64,000 nucleotides of DNA from Hondaea fermentalgiana (taxonomy: Eukaryota > Sar > Bigyra > Thraustochytrida > Thraustochytriidae). Of the stretch, positions 27,883-37,998 are shown one piece after another. Below the pieces are notes generated by a model. The model was not told the origin of the DNA. It searched no databases and was given only the letters and a program-made list of their open reading frames with translations. The stretch lies in NCBI GenBank assembly GCA_014084085.1, contig NPFB01000011.1, forward strand, positions 278,708-342,707, written 5' to 3'. Positions within the stretch are counted from its first letter, which is position 1, and each line of letters opens with the position of its first letter. The translations under genes were made by a program, and so were the position numbers.

Positions 27883-28785
27883 CTATTTATGAGCCTGCTT
27901 GGACTCACTTGCTGCGTCGCGACCGCTTTCTGCGTCATCTCTCCTGTGACCACGCTTTGTCAAAAAAGGATGAGCGAGGACCTCTCGGCCCCCAAAGTGA
28001 TAACCAAGGCGCTGCTTTGGATCCTTGTCCTCTATGAGATTGCGAATCAGACCGACCGAAGAGGCGAGTGAGGGTTCAGCAGCTTGTTGCGGCATCTTGA
28101 GTGGTTGCGTGCAAATCAGTTCTGCCATGTCATCAAGACTCTCGGCATCCCAAGGCAGACATCGGAAGATGAGCTCGTACAAGATGACCCCAAAACTCCA
28201 CCAGTCAACCTCGAGGCCATGTAGTTTACCTTGGAGTTTTTCGGGCGATGTATAGGGTACAGTACCATATCGCGAGGAAAGTTGTGCGTGTGCCTCAAAA
28301 GATTCGAATAACTCGGTAGGTCTTGTGCGCACGGCGAGACCAAAGTCGAGAATGCGCACATGAAAATCAGCCGTCATGCCAATGTTGTCCGGCTTGACAT
28401 CCTCATGAGCAATGCCATGGTCATGAAGAAAGACGAGACCGAGCGCAAGCTCACGGGCAATCCTGCGCGTCTCGCGAACACACGGCGCCACATTGTGAAC
28501 GTAGTCGGTGAGGTCTCCACGCGCGCACAATTCGAGACCAATGAGCGGGTATGGGACTGCATCAAGTCTCGGCGAGATTACGTACGGCGAGGATTGGGAG
28601 AGCCCTTCAAGGTGACGCAAAATACTCGTTTCTCTCTTGTATTCACGATCACCACGGTCTCCGCTCAAATAGCGCTTGACCGCGATTTCCTCTCCGCTGC
28701 TGCTGCTTACTGCAATGTAGATTCTGCTATATGACCCTTGCGCCAATTGGCAAATGAGCTCTGGGTGTTCTACGCAGACAGGCAT
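27883..28785 (-). CDS. Ser/Thr protein kinase, AGC-like, non-RD
   Basis: A 300-residue protein that is essentially a kinase domain. The start is the first ATG (28785); upstream codons in frame lack one. The glycine loop is LAQGSYSRIYIAV, the lysine strand EEIAVKRY (Lys37), the catalytic loop HEDVKPDN (residues 127-134) and the Mg loop DFGLAV (147-152), followed by TVPYTSPEKL in place of the APE motif and VDWWSFGVILYEL. In the catalytic loop, HRD has become HED. The catalytic Asp is kept but the Arg that pairs with activation-loop phosphates is Glu, so regulation by activation-loop phosphorylation is unlikely. The end (DPKQRLG...GGREVLAHPFL) is AGC/CAMK-like. No other domain is present. Confidence 0.88.
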   Translation of the reverse strand: MPVCVEHPELICQLAQGSYSRIYIAVSSSSGEEIAVKRYLSGDRGDREYKRETSILRHLEGLSQSSPYVISPRLDAVPYPLIGLELCARGDLTDYVHNVAPCVRETRRIARELALGLVFLHDHGIAHEDVKPDNIGMTADFHVRILDFGLAVRTRPTELFESFEAHAQLSSRYGTVPYTSPEKLQGKLHGLEVDWWSFGVILYELIFRCLPWDAESLDDMAELICTQPLKMPQQAAEPSLASSVGLIRNLIEDKDPKQRLGYHFGGREVLAHPFLTKRGHRRDDAESGRDAASESKQAHK

Positions 28786-29937
28786 TCTCGCTGTCGAGGC
28801 GATCTGGGTTTGCCACCGGGGTCGGTGAGGAAGCTTCTTCGGACTGGATTTCGCCTCATGAGCCCCATCCAAGAACAAAGGGAAAAAATATATGACTGAA
28901 GACTATCGGAATGGGATTTGCCAAATAAAGAACAAAGGAATCAAATGTTTGGAGGGCGTTCCTCCTCTGCGCCTCAACAATATTTTCACTGGCTGTGAGG
29001 ACGATGCTTTGCGTCGCGCACGCTTTCCCCTCACTATTGCATTCCAACAGTGGGCAACACAAATCCATTTTGGGGCGAATTGGCTTTCCTGGTGAGGTGG
29101 GCTGGAAATTAGTCTTTGGGAAAGAGGCAAAGTGGATCCAAGCAACCAGAGGCATGAACTCCAAGCATCCCCATGAGACTCTTCTATGTGTGGGGTGGTC
29201 ATCACAATGATACCTTTCAAGTGTGCTTGCCTCTACCAGCGCCGCTCAAATGGAGTTTTAGGCCTGTTTTCTCCGCATATTAGACCACTTTTATGAGGTA
29301 AACTTTACCACGTGCTGCGCACGAGGCAATCGAACGCGACGCGTAAATCACTTGTTCCTGTCATTATGCACGTAATTTATTGAATAATTGAATAAGTGTT
29401 TATGAAAAAAAAAACATACTTGAATGAAAGGTGCTTGCATTCGGGACAAGGCGGGAAGCGAAGAGGGAAAAGCAGCATGATTTCGGTCTTTATAATTTGC
29501 AAAACGAACAGTTTCATACTTGTCGAGCAGTGACAGGGAATATTGGGGCCCAGATTGAAAAATGAGAGAATAGGAGCCATGCTTTTTTCCTTCCAATTTC
29601 AAAACTATTGTCTGCACGTACAAGAGGTCCATGGCTGATGATATACGATATACGCAAGCCCATCGCTCTGCTCTTACGCAACAACATGGCTCCTGTGCAG
29701 CCAGGTGGTGTTCAGTGTGGATCTTTCCTTGCAAGCACCACCGCACGCTCATTGGAAAAAAAGTAGGAGAGATCATCTTTCATCGGATCAGAGCGGACCA
29801 AATCGGATCAGAGCGGGCCGAATCGGAGCGGAGCGGAGCAAGCCAAATAGCCATTCATACATGAGATTGGGAAGGAAGAGAGTATAAACGACTTGATCGT
29901 GACAACTGTTGCCTGAGCGAGCGAACCCTTCGCCATG
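28786..29937. other. Intergenic, about 1.15 kb, AT-rich
   Basis: This lies between the kinase start and the 3' end of Fip1, both minus strand. It has no domain-bearing ORF. A minus-strand open frame at about 29348-29630 (MDLLYVQTIVLKLEG at its start) is not low-complexity but is AT-rich and unsupported. A CGGATCAGAGCGG-type repeat lies at 29786-29845. Confidence 0.45.
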
Positions 29938-30704
29938 CTAGACATCAACATCCTCCTCCTCATCAGTATGATTATCCTCTTCATCGCAAAAAGTAGCCGA
30001 GCGATACAGCATCATGAGTTACCTGCCTCCTTCGCCTTATCGATCTCATGGATACGCAAAGCGACCTGGCGCGCAGCGTATTCCTTCCAGCTTTGCTCGT
30101 TAAAGCCAAAGTTGAAAAAGTCATCGAGACTTGCGTTCATGCGTGTCCAAGGCTTGTCCACCATCTGCGAGAGGTCCACTTCGAAGGGTGTGTTGCGCTT
30201 TCCGAGCTCCGCATGGTATTGCGTGTAGTTTTCTGCGTTGATGGTGCCGGCGCGGCCGGGCAGCTTTGGAAAGCGCTTCCGTTTGTTGCCGTGGCTAAAT
30301 TTGAACTTTTCCTCATCGCCGTCCTCTTCTTCGCCCCGATCCTCGTCATCGTCTTCTGCATCTTCTCCATTCTCGTTGCCTTCACCGCCCTCTCGGGCCC
30401 GTTTCGATTTGCCAGCGCCATCCTCCTCGCTCCCCTTGCCGTTTTCGGCGTCTCCAGACGCCTCTTGCGCCTCGTCCTCGGCGTACGGGTTATCCGTCAG
30501 CTGTCCGAGCTCTTCCGGTGCGCGCAGCACAAGTTCGATGCCGTCGTCGTCGCTGTCGGCCTCCTCGGCCTCCTTTTCATCCTCGTCCTCCTGCTCCTCC
30601 TCGACCTCCTTCTCCGCGTCCTTTTGCTCGCCGTCCTCGGCGGCTTTGACGGGCTCGTCGGGCTCGCGCTCGTCGTGTTTCTGTTCGTCCTCGCCGCCGG
30701 CCAT
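29938..30704 (-). CDS. FIP1: Fip1-type pre-mRNA polyadenylation factor, with a 44-bp intron
   Basis: Exons 30704-30023 and 29978-29938 encode 240 residues. The first 180 are highly acidic (Glu/Asp/Lys) as in Fip1 of other eukaryotes. The conserved Fip1 motif follows: DLSQMVDKPWTRMNASLDDFFNFGFNEQSWKEY (written here in parts: DKPWTRMNASLDDFFNFGF, then NEQSWKEYAARQ). Without splicing the frame stops four codons after KAKE (AGNS, TGA). Removing a 44-bp GT-AG intron (GCAG|GTAACT to GATGAAG|AG) gives an in-frame acidic tail, EDNHTDEEEDVDV, then TAG. Fip1 tethers poly(A) polymerase to the CPSF complex. The start is at the ATG MAGGEDEQKH; the open frame further upstream lacks an ATG. Confidence 0.88.
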
Positions 30705-31067
30705 GGTTGCTCGCTCGCCCGGCTGCCGCGTAGCGTACGGCAGCGAGCTGCTCTCGTGTCCGCTCCGCGCGACGCGGCGGCCGCCGGCAGCGTCGAGCGC
30801 GAATCTGCTTTGCTTGCGAGACAGCGAGCGAGTCGAAGATAAGATCAGATTCGACTCGCCAAGCAACTACTCGCAACACTGGACGTATACTACAAGAAGG
30901 AGAAGAAGGAGAAGGAGGAGAAGGAGGACAAGAGCGGCAGCGAGAGCGAGACGCAGACGCGCTTCGGGCGCTCGCCACCAGGCAGGCCGCGCGACATGCG
31001 GCGGGCCTCCCGTGGGTCGGCAGCGGGAGGAGAAAGCGCTTGAGGCCCCGAGAACGGGAGAAGCGAG
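30705..31067. promoter_or_regulatory. Bidirectional promoter region (Fip1 / MscS-like)
   Basis: 363 bp between divergent start codons. A GAAGGA/GGAGAA purine-rich run lies at 30892-30935. No TATA box is evident. Confidence 0.45.
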
Positions 31068-32342
31068 ATGTCGCTCGGCGTGGACGTGAAGGCGACAAGC
31101 TGGGTAGTCCTGGGCACCGGGCTGGCCGGCCTGGCGACCATTCGCGCCCAGCATGGCTTCGTGGTGTCGCTGGTGACGACGCTGGCGGAGGAATCGCAGC
31201 TTGCAATGCTGCTGGTACGGTAAGTACGGCGCAGAATTCCTGGCAAGTAAATGATGGCAACCTGCTGACTCACGCAATGCCTGCCCCATCCAACTGCTGG
31301 TCTACTAATTAACTCGGTTCGGCATGTGCACACTTGCGACGACAGCAAGGCCGTGCGACTCCTCTCCTTGCCACTCACAATTCTCTTGTATATGCTGTGG
31401 GTGTATGTAACGGCGTCCTCCGATCTGGTACCCAACGTGGTGCAGAGCATCGTGCAGGATCTCCTTGCGCTTGCCGCGCTCATTTTCTCGCCCTTTCTCA
31501 TTTATCGAATTCTACGTTACGCGGAATTCGCTGCACTTTTTGTTGCAAAGGAACGCGTCAGGGATCCTCTCATTGTGGAATATTTGCGCAACACCTTGCC
31601 GCTTCTTGTGGTGGTCGCTTCGGTCGTGCTTGCCATTGTGGACTTCCTGGTGTACCTGCGAAGAGCGCGTGAACTCAGCGAGGCCGTTATCAGCCTTTTG
31701 TACTCTTTCGTCGGCGTCATTGTCATTCTTGGCGCCATTACACTTTTCCGTGATGCTGTGGGCAGCCTCACATTGCTGGTTGACCAGGAAATCAAAATCG
31801 GAGATATTATACAAATTAGGGGCGTCACGGGTCGCGTCTTACGCATCGGCGCGGTGGACGTGGCTGTGTTGCAAGGCGGGTACAGAACAATGCACCTCCC
31901 CAGCTCTGACTTTCTCGTTTGGCCATTTATCAATCACTCCAAGGCAGATCGACGCGGGGGCGTCGTTCGGCTCCAGCTGCGCGAGTCCGTGGGGCCGCCG
32001 CGCTCTGCAGAGGCTTATCGGTGCCTTGCGCGAGACATTAAAACTTTTTTGGAAGCGGATGATGCTGTGCAGCGTTGCTCGGTCAACTTTTTTGCGTCTG
32101 GTAGCGATGTCTCGCACCCTTCGACCCATTTGCCATCGCGGCGGCTGCGCACCTCCACCTCATGCTTTCTTGTGGTCTGGGAGACCACGCCAGGCCCTCA
32201 TTTGTCGTATTCGCGGAGCCGGTCCGGCGTTGTCTTGCGCCTTACGGAGTGGCTCGAGTCTTGCAATATCCAGCTTGAGCCCTGGCATGTTTCACAGGTC
32301 GCCTATTCGTCTCGTGCAAGAGCTCTTCAAGTGACGTCTTGA
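31068..32342 (+). CDS. MscS-family mechanosensitive channel, one intron
   Basis: Exons 31068-31219 and 31346-32342 encode 382 residues. The donor is CG|GTAAGT and the acceptor GACGACAG|C; the junction restores the frame (LLVR then KAVRLL). The protein has an N-terminal hydrophobic helix and several more up to about residue 190 (LLALAALIFSPFLIY, LPLLVVVASVVLAIVDFLVY, LLYSFVGVIVILGAITLF). The MscS signature domain follows at about 190-250: DQEIKIGDIIQIRGVTGRV, then the late FLVWPFINHS. It ends with a C-terminal alpha/beta part. MscS channels open under membrane tension and protect against hypo-osmotic shock. Targeting to plasma membrane or organelle is not resolved. Confidence 0.88.
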
Positions 32343-32487
32343 TCTTGTGGCCAAAAGGCAGACCTGGACCGCCCAAAAAAGAATAGACGAGTGTTGTCTC
32401 TGGCTTAGGCTCCTCGATGTTGAGTCCCTGACTTTGGCGACTGATACATGTTGGGACAATGTGTCATCAATACGAGGCCTGGACTAG

Positions 32488-35400
32488 TTAGTCTCCATCG
32501 TTCTCGCCGTTAACCTCCCAGAGTACAAAGAGCTCATGGCCGACAATAAATGCCAGATACCCCATAATGGCGGTGATAGACATGTAAAAAACGGCATAGA
32601 GATCGAGATCCCGCGGACGCACATGAAAGGTGTCGAGCCCAAAGACGCGAGTCGACAGCCAACTCTTGAAGATATCGACTGGAATTTCAATCACAAAGAG
32701 GATGACGAGCGTGCGGAGGAATATCTCAGCCCAGTGCTGCTTTTCCTGGCCAAATACGTGGCCATTGGCAAAGTGCAAGGGCAATTGACTAATAATAGGT
32801 CCAAATGCAATGACGAGCATCTCTGCCACATCCTGTGTGCGAATCATAAGAGCCGTCTCGAGACGAGTCTTTTGCGGGAACATCCGCCACCCGGGAAGGC
32901 CGACGGCGTTGGCGATGCGAACGCGCATATGCGGCGCCCGTGGATGGTGGCGGCGCAGCGCGCTCACGCACAGCATGCCAACCTCGAAGACCGCATTGGC
33001 CAAGCAGGCCAATACAAAGGCACCAAAGCCAGGGACTCGCCCAAGACCAAAGCCTTGTACTAGAGAAAAACCAATTTTCACTGTGCGAATCGCAAAGAGA
33101 TAGGCTTGAATCTCGTCCGCCTCCGTGAGCACCGCCACGAGGCCCTTGGTCAACAGCGCTGTGAGCCACACGCGGGTCGTGGCATCCAGAGCGGCCACGA
33201 GGAGGAGTGTCAAATACTGCATAAAGGCGCTATCGAGCTCCAGGTACTGGTACGTGTAAAAGCACATTATGATGAGCAAGAGCAAAGAGGAAAATTGCAG
33301 CGTGGGGATAATGATAAGAAAGCGCCTGATCGAGGTCACAGTTTCGTCACGCTTCACGAGCGTCGGATAACCACAGCCTCTGCACTCGATGCGAAAGACA
33401 AGCAAGAACGTTGTCACCGCGTGTGCAGCCACATAGGCCACCTTTGCCGACAGATAAGCTCCCAAGAAGATGACCCAGCTTTCGGCGTTGTCAGCATCAG
33501 AGTCCTCCTTGCGCTTGTTCAGTGTCGCAGGGAGCCACACCAAGAGACTTGTAACAAGACCGACCAGTGTTGACCATCCACTAATAAAGGTGTTGGAGCG
33601 CCAGATGATCGAGTGCACGGCAAAGCTTTCGAAAAATGGATAGAGCGTCAACTCGAGAGTCAGGGCCACCCACATGACAGCAGAGGTGGACTCTGCTTCG
33701 GGCATCATTAGCGCAAAGTGCACCACAATCATCGCTGCGCCAATGAGCAATGCAGCCGGACGTCGGTCTTGTAACGAGCGAAGCTCGCGACCGAGAAAGT
33801 TGCGAGCGAGGAAGGACGCTGGCAGGGCATCTTGCTTGATCTTGGCCTTGTAGTCAGCTTCCCAAAAAGCGCGCGGTCGGATACGCGGACGGTGTGGTTT
33901 CGCGGTCTGCACGCTTGGGGCCGAATGTGACCAGCGACGAAGAGACGATGGCTTTGGTGACCCAGGATCGGAGGCGAATGGCCCGTCTGCTGAAATGGCC
34001 CGTGTATGGGTACCGCGGGCGCGTAAAATTTCTTTTTCGCGTCGCTTTTTTGCTCGTCGCCGTCGATCAAGTTCTCTTTCGCGTACGAGCGAGTGATAGC
34101 GGTTGGCATTGGCGCGCGTTCGCGGATGATGGTCGAAAAGCCCAGATTCGAGCGCCAGGTCGCTGTGCAGAGAAACGGGGCTCATTTTGCCGAGACCTTC
34201 GTCCTCTGGATGACGTAGGCCGTCATGTCCGTCAGAATCTGGTGATCTCAAAGTTGGGCTTGCAAGGTGGCTGCTCATGCCATCCGTGTCGAGATCAAGC
34301 GTATGCTGGTCGGGCGACAAGAGTGATCTTTCGCTCTGCGAGTCTCCGTCGCTGTGTGCGAGCACATCGTCGCGAATATCGTCAAGGTCCGAGTCGGAAT
34401 CCGAACTCTCGTCATCAATTCGCCACCAATTGACGAGATGAATCGTGAGCGGAGGACGCCGTCGCGGTTTGCCCGTACGAAGATGAAAGTATAAAGGGAT
34501 GATGGACATGACCACAAGGAGACCACAAAGAAATGATAAAGCGAGCGAGACTTGGTTGTGCTTGGCACGCTGCAGTGAAGAGGTCGCCAAGAGCCCCACA
34601 GAGACTGCCGAATAGAGGCCCGCCATGGAGCCATAAATGATGAGACCGCGTCTCGCGGATATCCATGTCAGTATGACATTCAAAGCGGTGACTACGGCGA
34701 GCGAGATGGAGAAACCGCCGCGGTATCCGGCTGCGATCGAGTACGACTCTCCAAAGCCCTCCACATCGGCCGCGCACACCATTTCTGGAAGCAAAGGCAC
34801 CCCGAGGGAAATGGGGCCGCATGCATCTTGAAAGGATGTAGTCGCCGACGGACACTCGACGGTGAGCGGAGGGTCGAAGCGCGGGTCTGGCCATCCACAT
34901 TGAGCAACCTTGGATCCGACGAAGACCCAGGTCACATTTTGCAGACACCATGGCGCGCAGCGAGCCAAAAAGTCAGGTCGTATCTTGCCCATGCAGCCCG
35001 AGGCCACGAGGCCTATCGAGGAGACCGTGCAGGCCGAGGCAGCGACGGTGAGTCCCAACGCGTGCATCATTTCTGCATCGGGCCAGAACCTGATGCCAAG
35101 GCCTAATACAGGTATTGCTACCAAAGCGGCAAAGAACCAGGTCACATCGGTTTGTAGCGGCGCTCTGATAGATGGGTCATTGAGTACAAAGGAAGACGTA
35201 TAGTAATAGTCGACGCCGTAGAGCGTCGAACTCAGCATGAGCATGGCAATGATGCCGACGTAGTCGCGCTCAAATGAAGGAGAATAGAAAGGATACCGCA
35301 TGTGCAGCATTTTGTGGACAGTGATGAGGTCCCCACTTCGAAAGTGCTCAATAGTGCTTTGGCTTCGATGCGCGAGGCGATGAGGTCTTGGACTTGAGCC

Positions 35401-36027
35401 CTCGGTGGCATGGCGTCGAAATGCCCGCGTGGGACTCCATGATCGCATTCGGCGCTTAGCCTCGACGCGATCGCGCTCGAGCCTGCTGGGCACTTTGCCA
35501 CGAGACGAGCATAGCACGTAGACGATTTTAGCCCAGGGTGAGAGGTCCTCGTATTCGAATTCGGACACGACTGTACTCATGGAGTTGGCGTCTTGGTGCG
35601 AGACAATCCTTCGTCGACTACGACGTGGCTCCAAGGAGAGCGCGCTGCTGGTTTCATCGTCTTTGAGTAGCTCCTCCTCAATGGCTTGGAAGGCGATTCC
35701 CTCGAGGTCGAGTTCGAGCTTGGGTGAGTTCTTGTCGGTGTCGTCGAGAATGTCTTCAGCGCTCAGCTCGAGATGTGAAAGTCGATTTTCGTCTTCTTCC
35801 TCCCGCTCCAGCACCGTCTCCTCGTCCTCGTCCTCGTCCTCATTCTCCTCGTCCTCGTCGCTGTCTTCTGAACTCCCTGCCACGTTGAGCAAGCCGCTCC
35901 GGACGTGAACGTGCCCAGACTCGTTGTCCTCATGTTTGTCGTCGCCCTCTTGATCTCCACACCCCCCCGCGGGCGACGCAGACGTTGCTCCTCGCGCGTG
36001 CCCGTCTCGCGCGCCGCCCCCCGGCAT
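32488..36027 (-). CDS. Giant membrane protein: degenerate PAP2-like block plus novel multi-pass block (paralogue A)
   Basis: A protein of 1179 residues from the ATG at 36027. The frame is also open to an ATG at 36561, but that extra 178-residue leader is Arg/Ala-rich and looks non-coding. Residues 1-240 are disordered with a long acidic run (SDEDEENEDEDEDEE). The first membrane block (about 250-515) matches the PAP2 gene at 45 kb in the segment GKIRPDFLARCAP, NVTW, CGWPDPR, VECPS and the C-terminal YFHLRTGKPRRRPP. The PAP2 PSGH motif is replaced (GYRGGFSISLAV) and the Arg-His-Asp motif is incomplete (SLQRAKHNQVS). A Ser/Asp/Arg-rich linker follows. The second block, from RPRAFWEADYKAKI, has roughly 8-10 hydrophobic segments and I cannot assign it. 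It faces its paralogue at 38.0-41.7 kb head to head. Confidence 0.8.
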   Translation of the reverse strand: MPGGGARDGHARGATSASPAGGCGDQEGDDKHEDNESGHVHVRSGLLNVAGSSEDSDEDEENEDEDEDEETVLEREEEDENRLSHLELSAEDILDDTDKNSPKLELDLEGIAFQAIEEELLKDDETSSALSLEPRRSRRRIVSHQDANSMSTVVSEFEYEDLSPWAKIVYVLCSSRGKVPSRLERDRVEAKRRMRSWSPTRAFRRHATEGSSPRPHRLAHRSQSTIEHFRSGDLITVHKMLHMRYPFYSPSFERDYVGIIAMLMLSSTLYGVDYYYTSSFVLNDPSIRAPLQTDVTWFFAALVAIPVLGLGIRFWPDAEMMHALGLTVAASACTVSSIGLVASGCMGKIRPDFLARCAPWCLQNVTWVFVGSKVAQCGWPDPRFDPPLTVECPSATTSFQDACGPISLGVPLLPEMVCAADVEGFGESYSIAAGYRGGFSISLAVVTALNVILTWISARRGLIIYGSMAGLYSAVSVGLLATSSLQRAKHNQVSLALSFLCGLLVVMSIIPLYFHLRTGKPRRRPPLTIHLVNWWRIDDESSDSDSDLDDIRDDVLAHSDGDSQSERSLLSPDQHTLDLDTDGMSSHLASPTLRSPDSDGHDGLRHPEDEGLGKMSPVSLHSDLALESGLFDHHPRTRANANRYHSLVRERELDRRRRAKKRREKEILRARGTHTRAISADGPFASDPGSPKPSSLRRWSHSAPSVQTAKPHRPRIRPRAFWEADYKAKIKQDALPASFLARNFLGRELRSLQDRRPAALLIGAAMIVVHFALMMPEAESTSAVMWVALTLELTLYPFFESFAVHSIIWRSNTFISGWSTLVGLVTSLLVWLPATLNKRKEDSDADNAESWVIFLGAYLSAKVAYVAAHAVTTFLLVFRIECRGCGYPTLVKRDETVTSIRRFLIIIPTLQFSSLLLLIIMCFYTYQYLELDSAFMQYLTLLLVAALDATTRVWLTALLTKGLVAVLTEADEIQAYLFAIRTVKIGFSLVQGFGLGRVPGFGAFVLACLANAVFEVGMLCVSALRRHHPRAPHMRVRIANAVGLPGWRMFPQKTRLETALMIRTQDVAEMLVIAFGPIISQLPLHFANGHVFGQEKQHWAEIFLRTLVILFVIEIPVDIFKSWLSTRVFGLDTFHVRPRDLDLYAVFYMSITAIMGYLAFIVGHELFVLWEVNGENDGD

Positions 36028-37998
36028 GTGGACGTTCTCGCGCACGCGATCTCCGCGTCGTCGTCGCGGTGGTCGTCGTCGTCGTCTGCAACCTGCCTCC
36101 GAGAGAGATTCTCTCTCTAATGGAGCAGGTGTGCTCGACCTGGTCCTGTTCGTTGGCACGGGCACTGCAGGGTCACCCTGGAACGTCTTTCGAGTCCTCG
36201 AACCCGGCCACCCTACGCTGCCGGGGAGGAGAGCCGCCAGCAAGCCTTGGCGGCGCAGAGACGCGACCGGACGGCGCCGGGCGCGGTCGCCGAGAAGACA
36301 TGCGCATCGGAGGCGCGCGACCTCTCCGCGCTCGAAGGCGGCCGCGGCGGCGCAGGCATGACGAACAGCGTATAAGCGGGTCTTGACAGACCTTGTTCCG
36401 GGTTGTGGGAGCTGCCGTCGAACGAACCTCGGGCAAGCTGCCACGCGCCGGCAGGCCAGCTCGTCCACATTGAAGGAGTTACGGTCGTTGAAGTGCTTGA
36501 CGCGGGTCTTCGTAGCTGTCGCAGCGACGCAGCGCGAAGGCGTGGTTGTTGACGAAAACATTGGTGGGCGCGACGATCAAGCTCTTTGACGCGATTTTGG
36601 CAAATACGTGCCTGTAAGGTTAGTAAGAGGGAAATTATTCCGGGCCCGCTTGAGAGCTCCTATATATGCCCTAGAAGCGCTTGGTGCGCGCGTCCTTCAC
36701 CTCGTTGAGCCAATCGGCGAGTAAGTGACTTGAGCAGGCAATGAAATTGCGCGCCGACAGAGCATGAGCGCACAGAGCAGCAAGGATGGCGAGGAAAGCA
36801 AAGCTTCCATTGCCTGGCGAATTTGCACGATTTTTTAGATCGCGCGACGCTGGAAGGGGGGTGGAGTGCGATGCGGATGTGGTCGCCAAGGTATGGAGCA
36901 AATTCTTTAGCCCAGCGCGCTTCGTCAAAATACGAAGCAGTCGAGTCCCCTTGTACCTACACTACGGCGCCAAATGAAGCTGCGCATCACTCCTCTCGGC
37001 TGCCCCCGCCCACCCAGAACTCATAGGCTGCCGTGTCAAGCTCTTTCCCAGGAACGAGGAACGACTCCTTCTACCGCTATCTCTGAACAAGACCTACAAA
37101 CCCATACGTTGTTCTCTTCTACTACCTGACTTGGCCCGACGCGACTCGGCATGTCAGCGGCCCCTCGCTGACGCTGACGAAAGCGTAGAGTAGAGCAGAG
37201 CAGAGCAGAGCAGAGCAGAGCAGAGCAGAGCAGAGCAGAGCAGAACAGAGCAGAGCAAAGAGGCCTCGGAGAAACATTGTGCGACGGTGGTGAGCATCAG
37301 GATTCGGTCACTGAGCCGACATCGTCACTCAGGAATAAGCCGGTGAGGCTAGCACAACAGCAAGCGCGGGCGCCATTATCCATCCGCTCGGCGCGGCCGG
37401 CCACTGAGGCAGGCAAGCGGGCATGTCGCGGTGCGCGGTGCGCGCGGCGAGGCGACGCCGCGGCGCGCACTGCAGAAGAAGGGCTCGGTCAACCAGCTCT
37501 GGCAAGCAGCCGCAGCAGCAGGGAGCAGGGAGCAGGGAGCGGGCGGTGAGCCTCGCAGGGGTCGGTGCGACGGGACGCGCGCGGGGCGTCCCGGGCGCCC
37601 TCCGCGGGGTCCAGCTTGACGCGGGCGCGGCGGAGACGGCGAGACCAAGTCCGAACGGAGGAGAGGCCGCGCCGAGGCCGCCGCGCGAGGGCGCAGACGG
37701 CGAGGCGGAGGAGGGCGCGCGCAAGGGAGAGGAGGAGGGCGCGCGCGCGAGAGGGCCGCGCCGGAGGGCCGCGGCCGCGAGGCGTGCTGGCGGGAGAGCG
37801 AGGCGCGAGCGTGTCAGTGGCGGCGACGTCCATTCCGATTTTTCAAATTGTCGATCCCCTCCAGTCCGCGTCGCGCTCGGCTCGGCTCGGCTCGGCACGG
37901 CGCGGCGCGGGCCAAGTCGGCTTGGGATCGGCGCAGCTTGGCTCTGCGGAAGCCAGAAAGCCCGAGGCGCGCTCGCGGTCTGAGCGAGGCAAATCACG
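36028..37998. promoter_or_regulatory. Shared upstream region of the two giant paralogues
   Basis: About 2 kb between divergent paralogous genes. A TATATA element lies at 36660-36665, about 100 bp upstream of the alternative ATG at 36561. The half next to the plus-strand gene is very GC-rich (37400-37980). Open frames across it are Arg/Ala-rich and not supported as genes. Confidence 0.4.
37186..37256. repeat. (GAGCA)n pentanucleotide array
   Basis: About 14 nearly perfect copies of AGAGC/GAGCA with single substitutions (TAGAG at the left end, GAACA near the right). Confidence 0.85.

Noticed and set aside
29326..29345. A GTTCGATTGC match to a tRNA B box on the minus strand
   Set aside because: No A box or cloverleaf can be folded upstream of it; other GTTCGA matches in the window also fail this test.
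36028..36561. A 178-residue N-terminal extension of paralogue A
   Set aside because: The frame has an ATG at 36561 but the sequence is Arg/Ala/Cys-rich with no counterpart in paralogue B, and it covers the GC-rich promoter side. It may still be transcribed as 5' UTR.
37186..37256. The regular GAGCA array as a possible CRISPR or origin iteron
   Set aside because: Units are five bases with no spacers; it is a microsatellite in a eukaryotic intergenic region.
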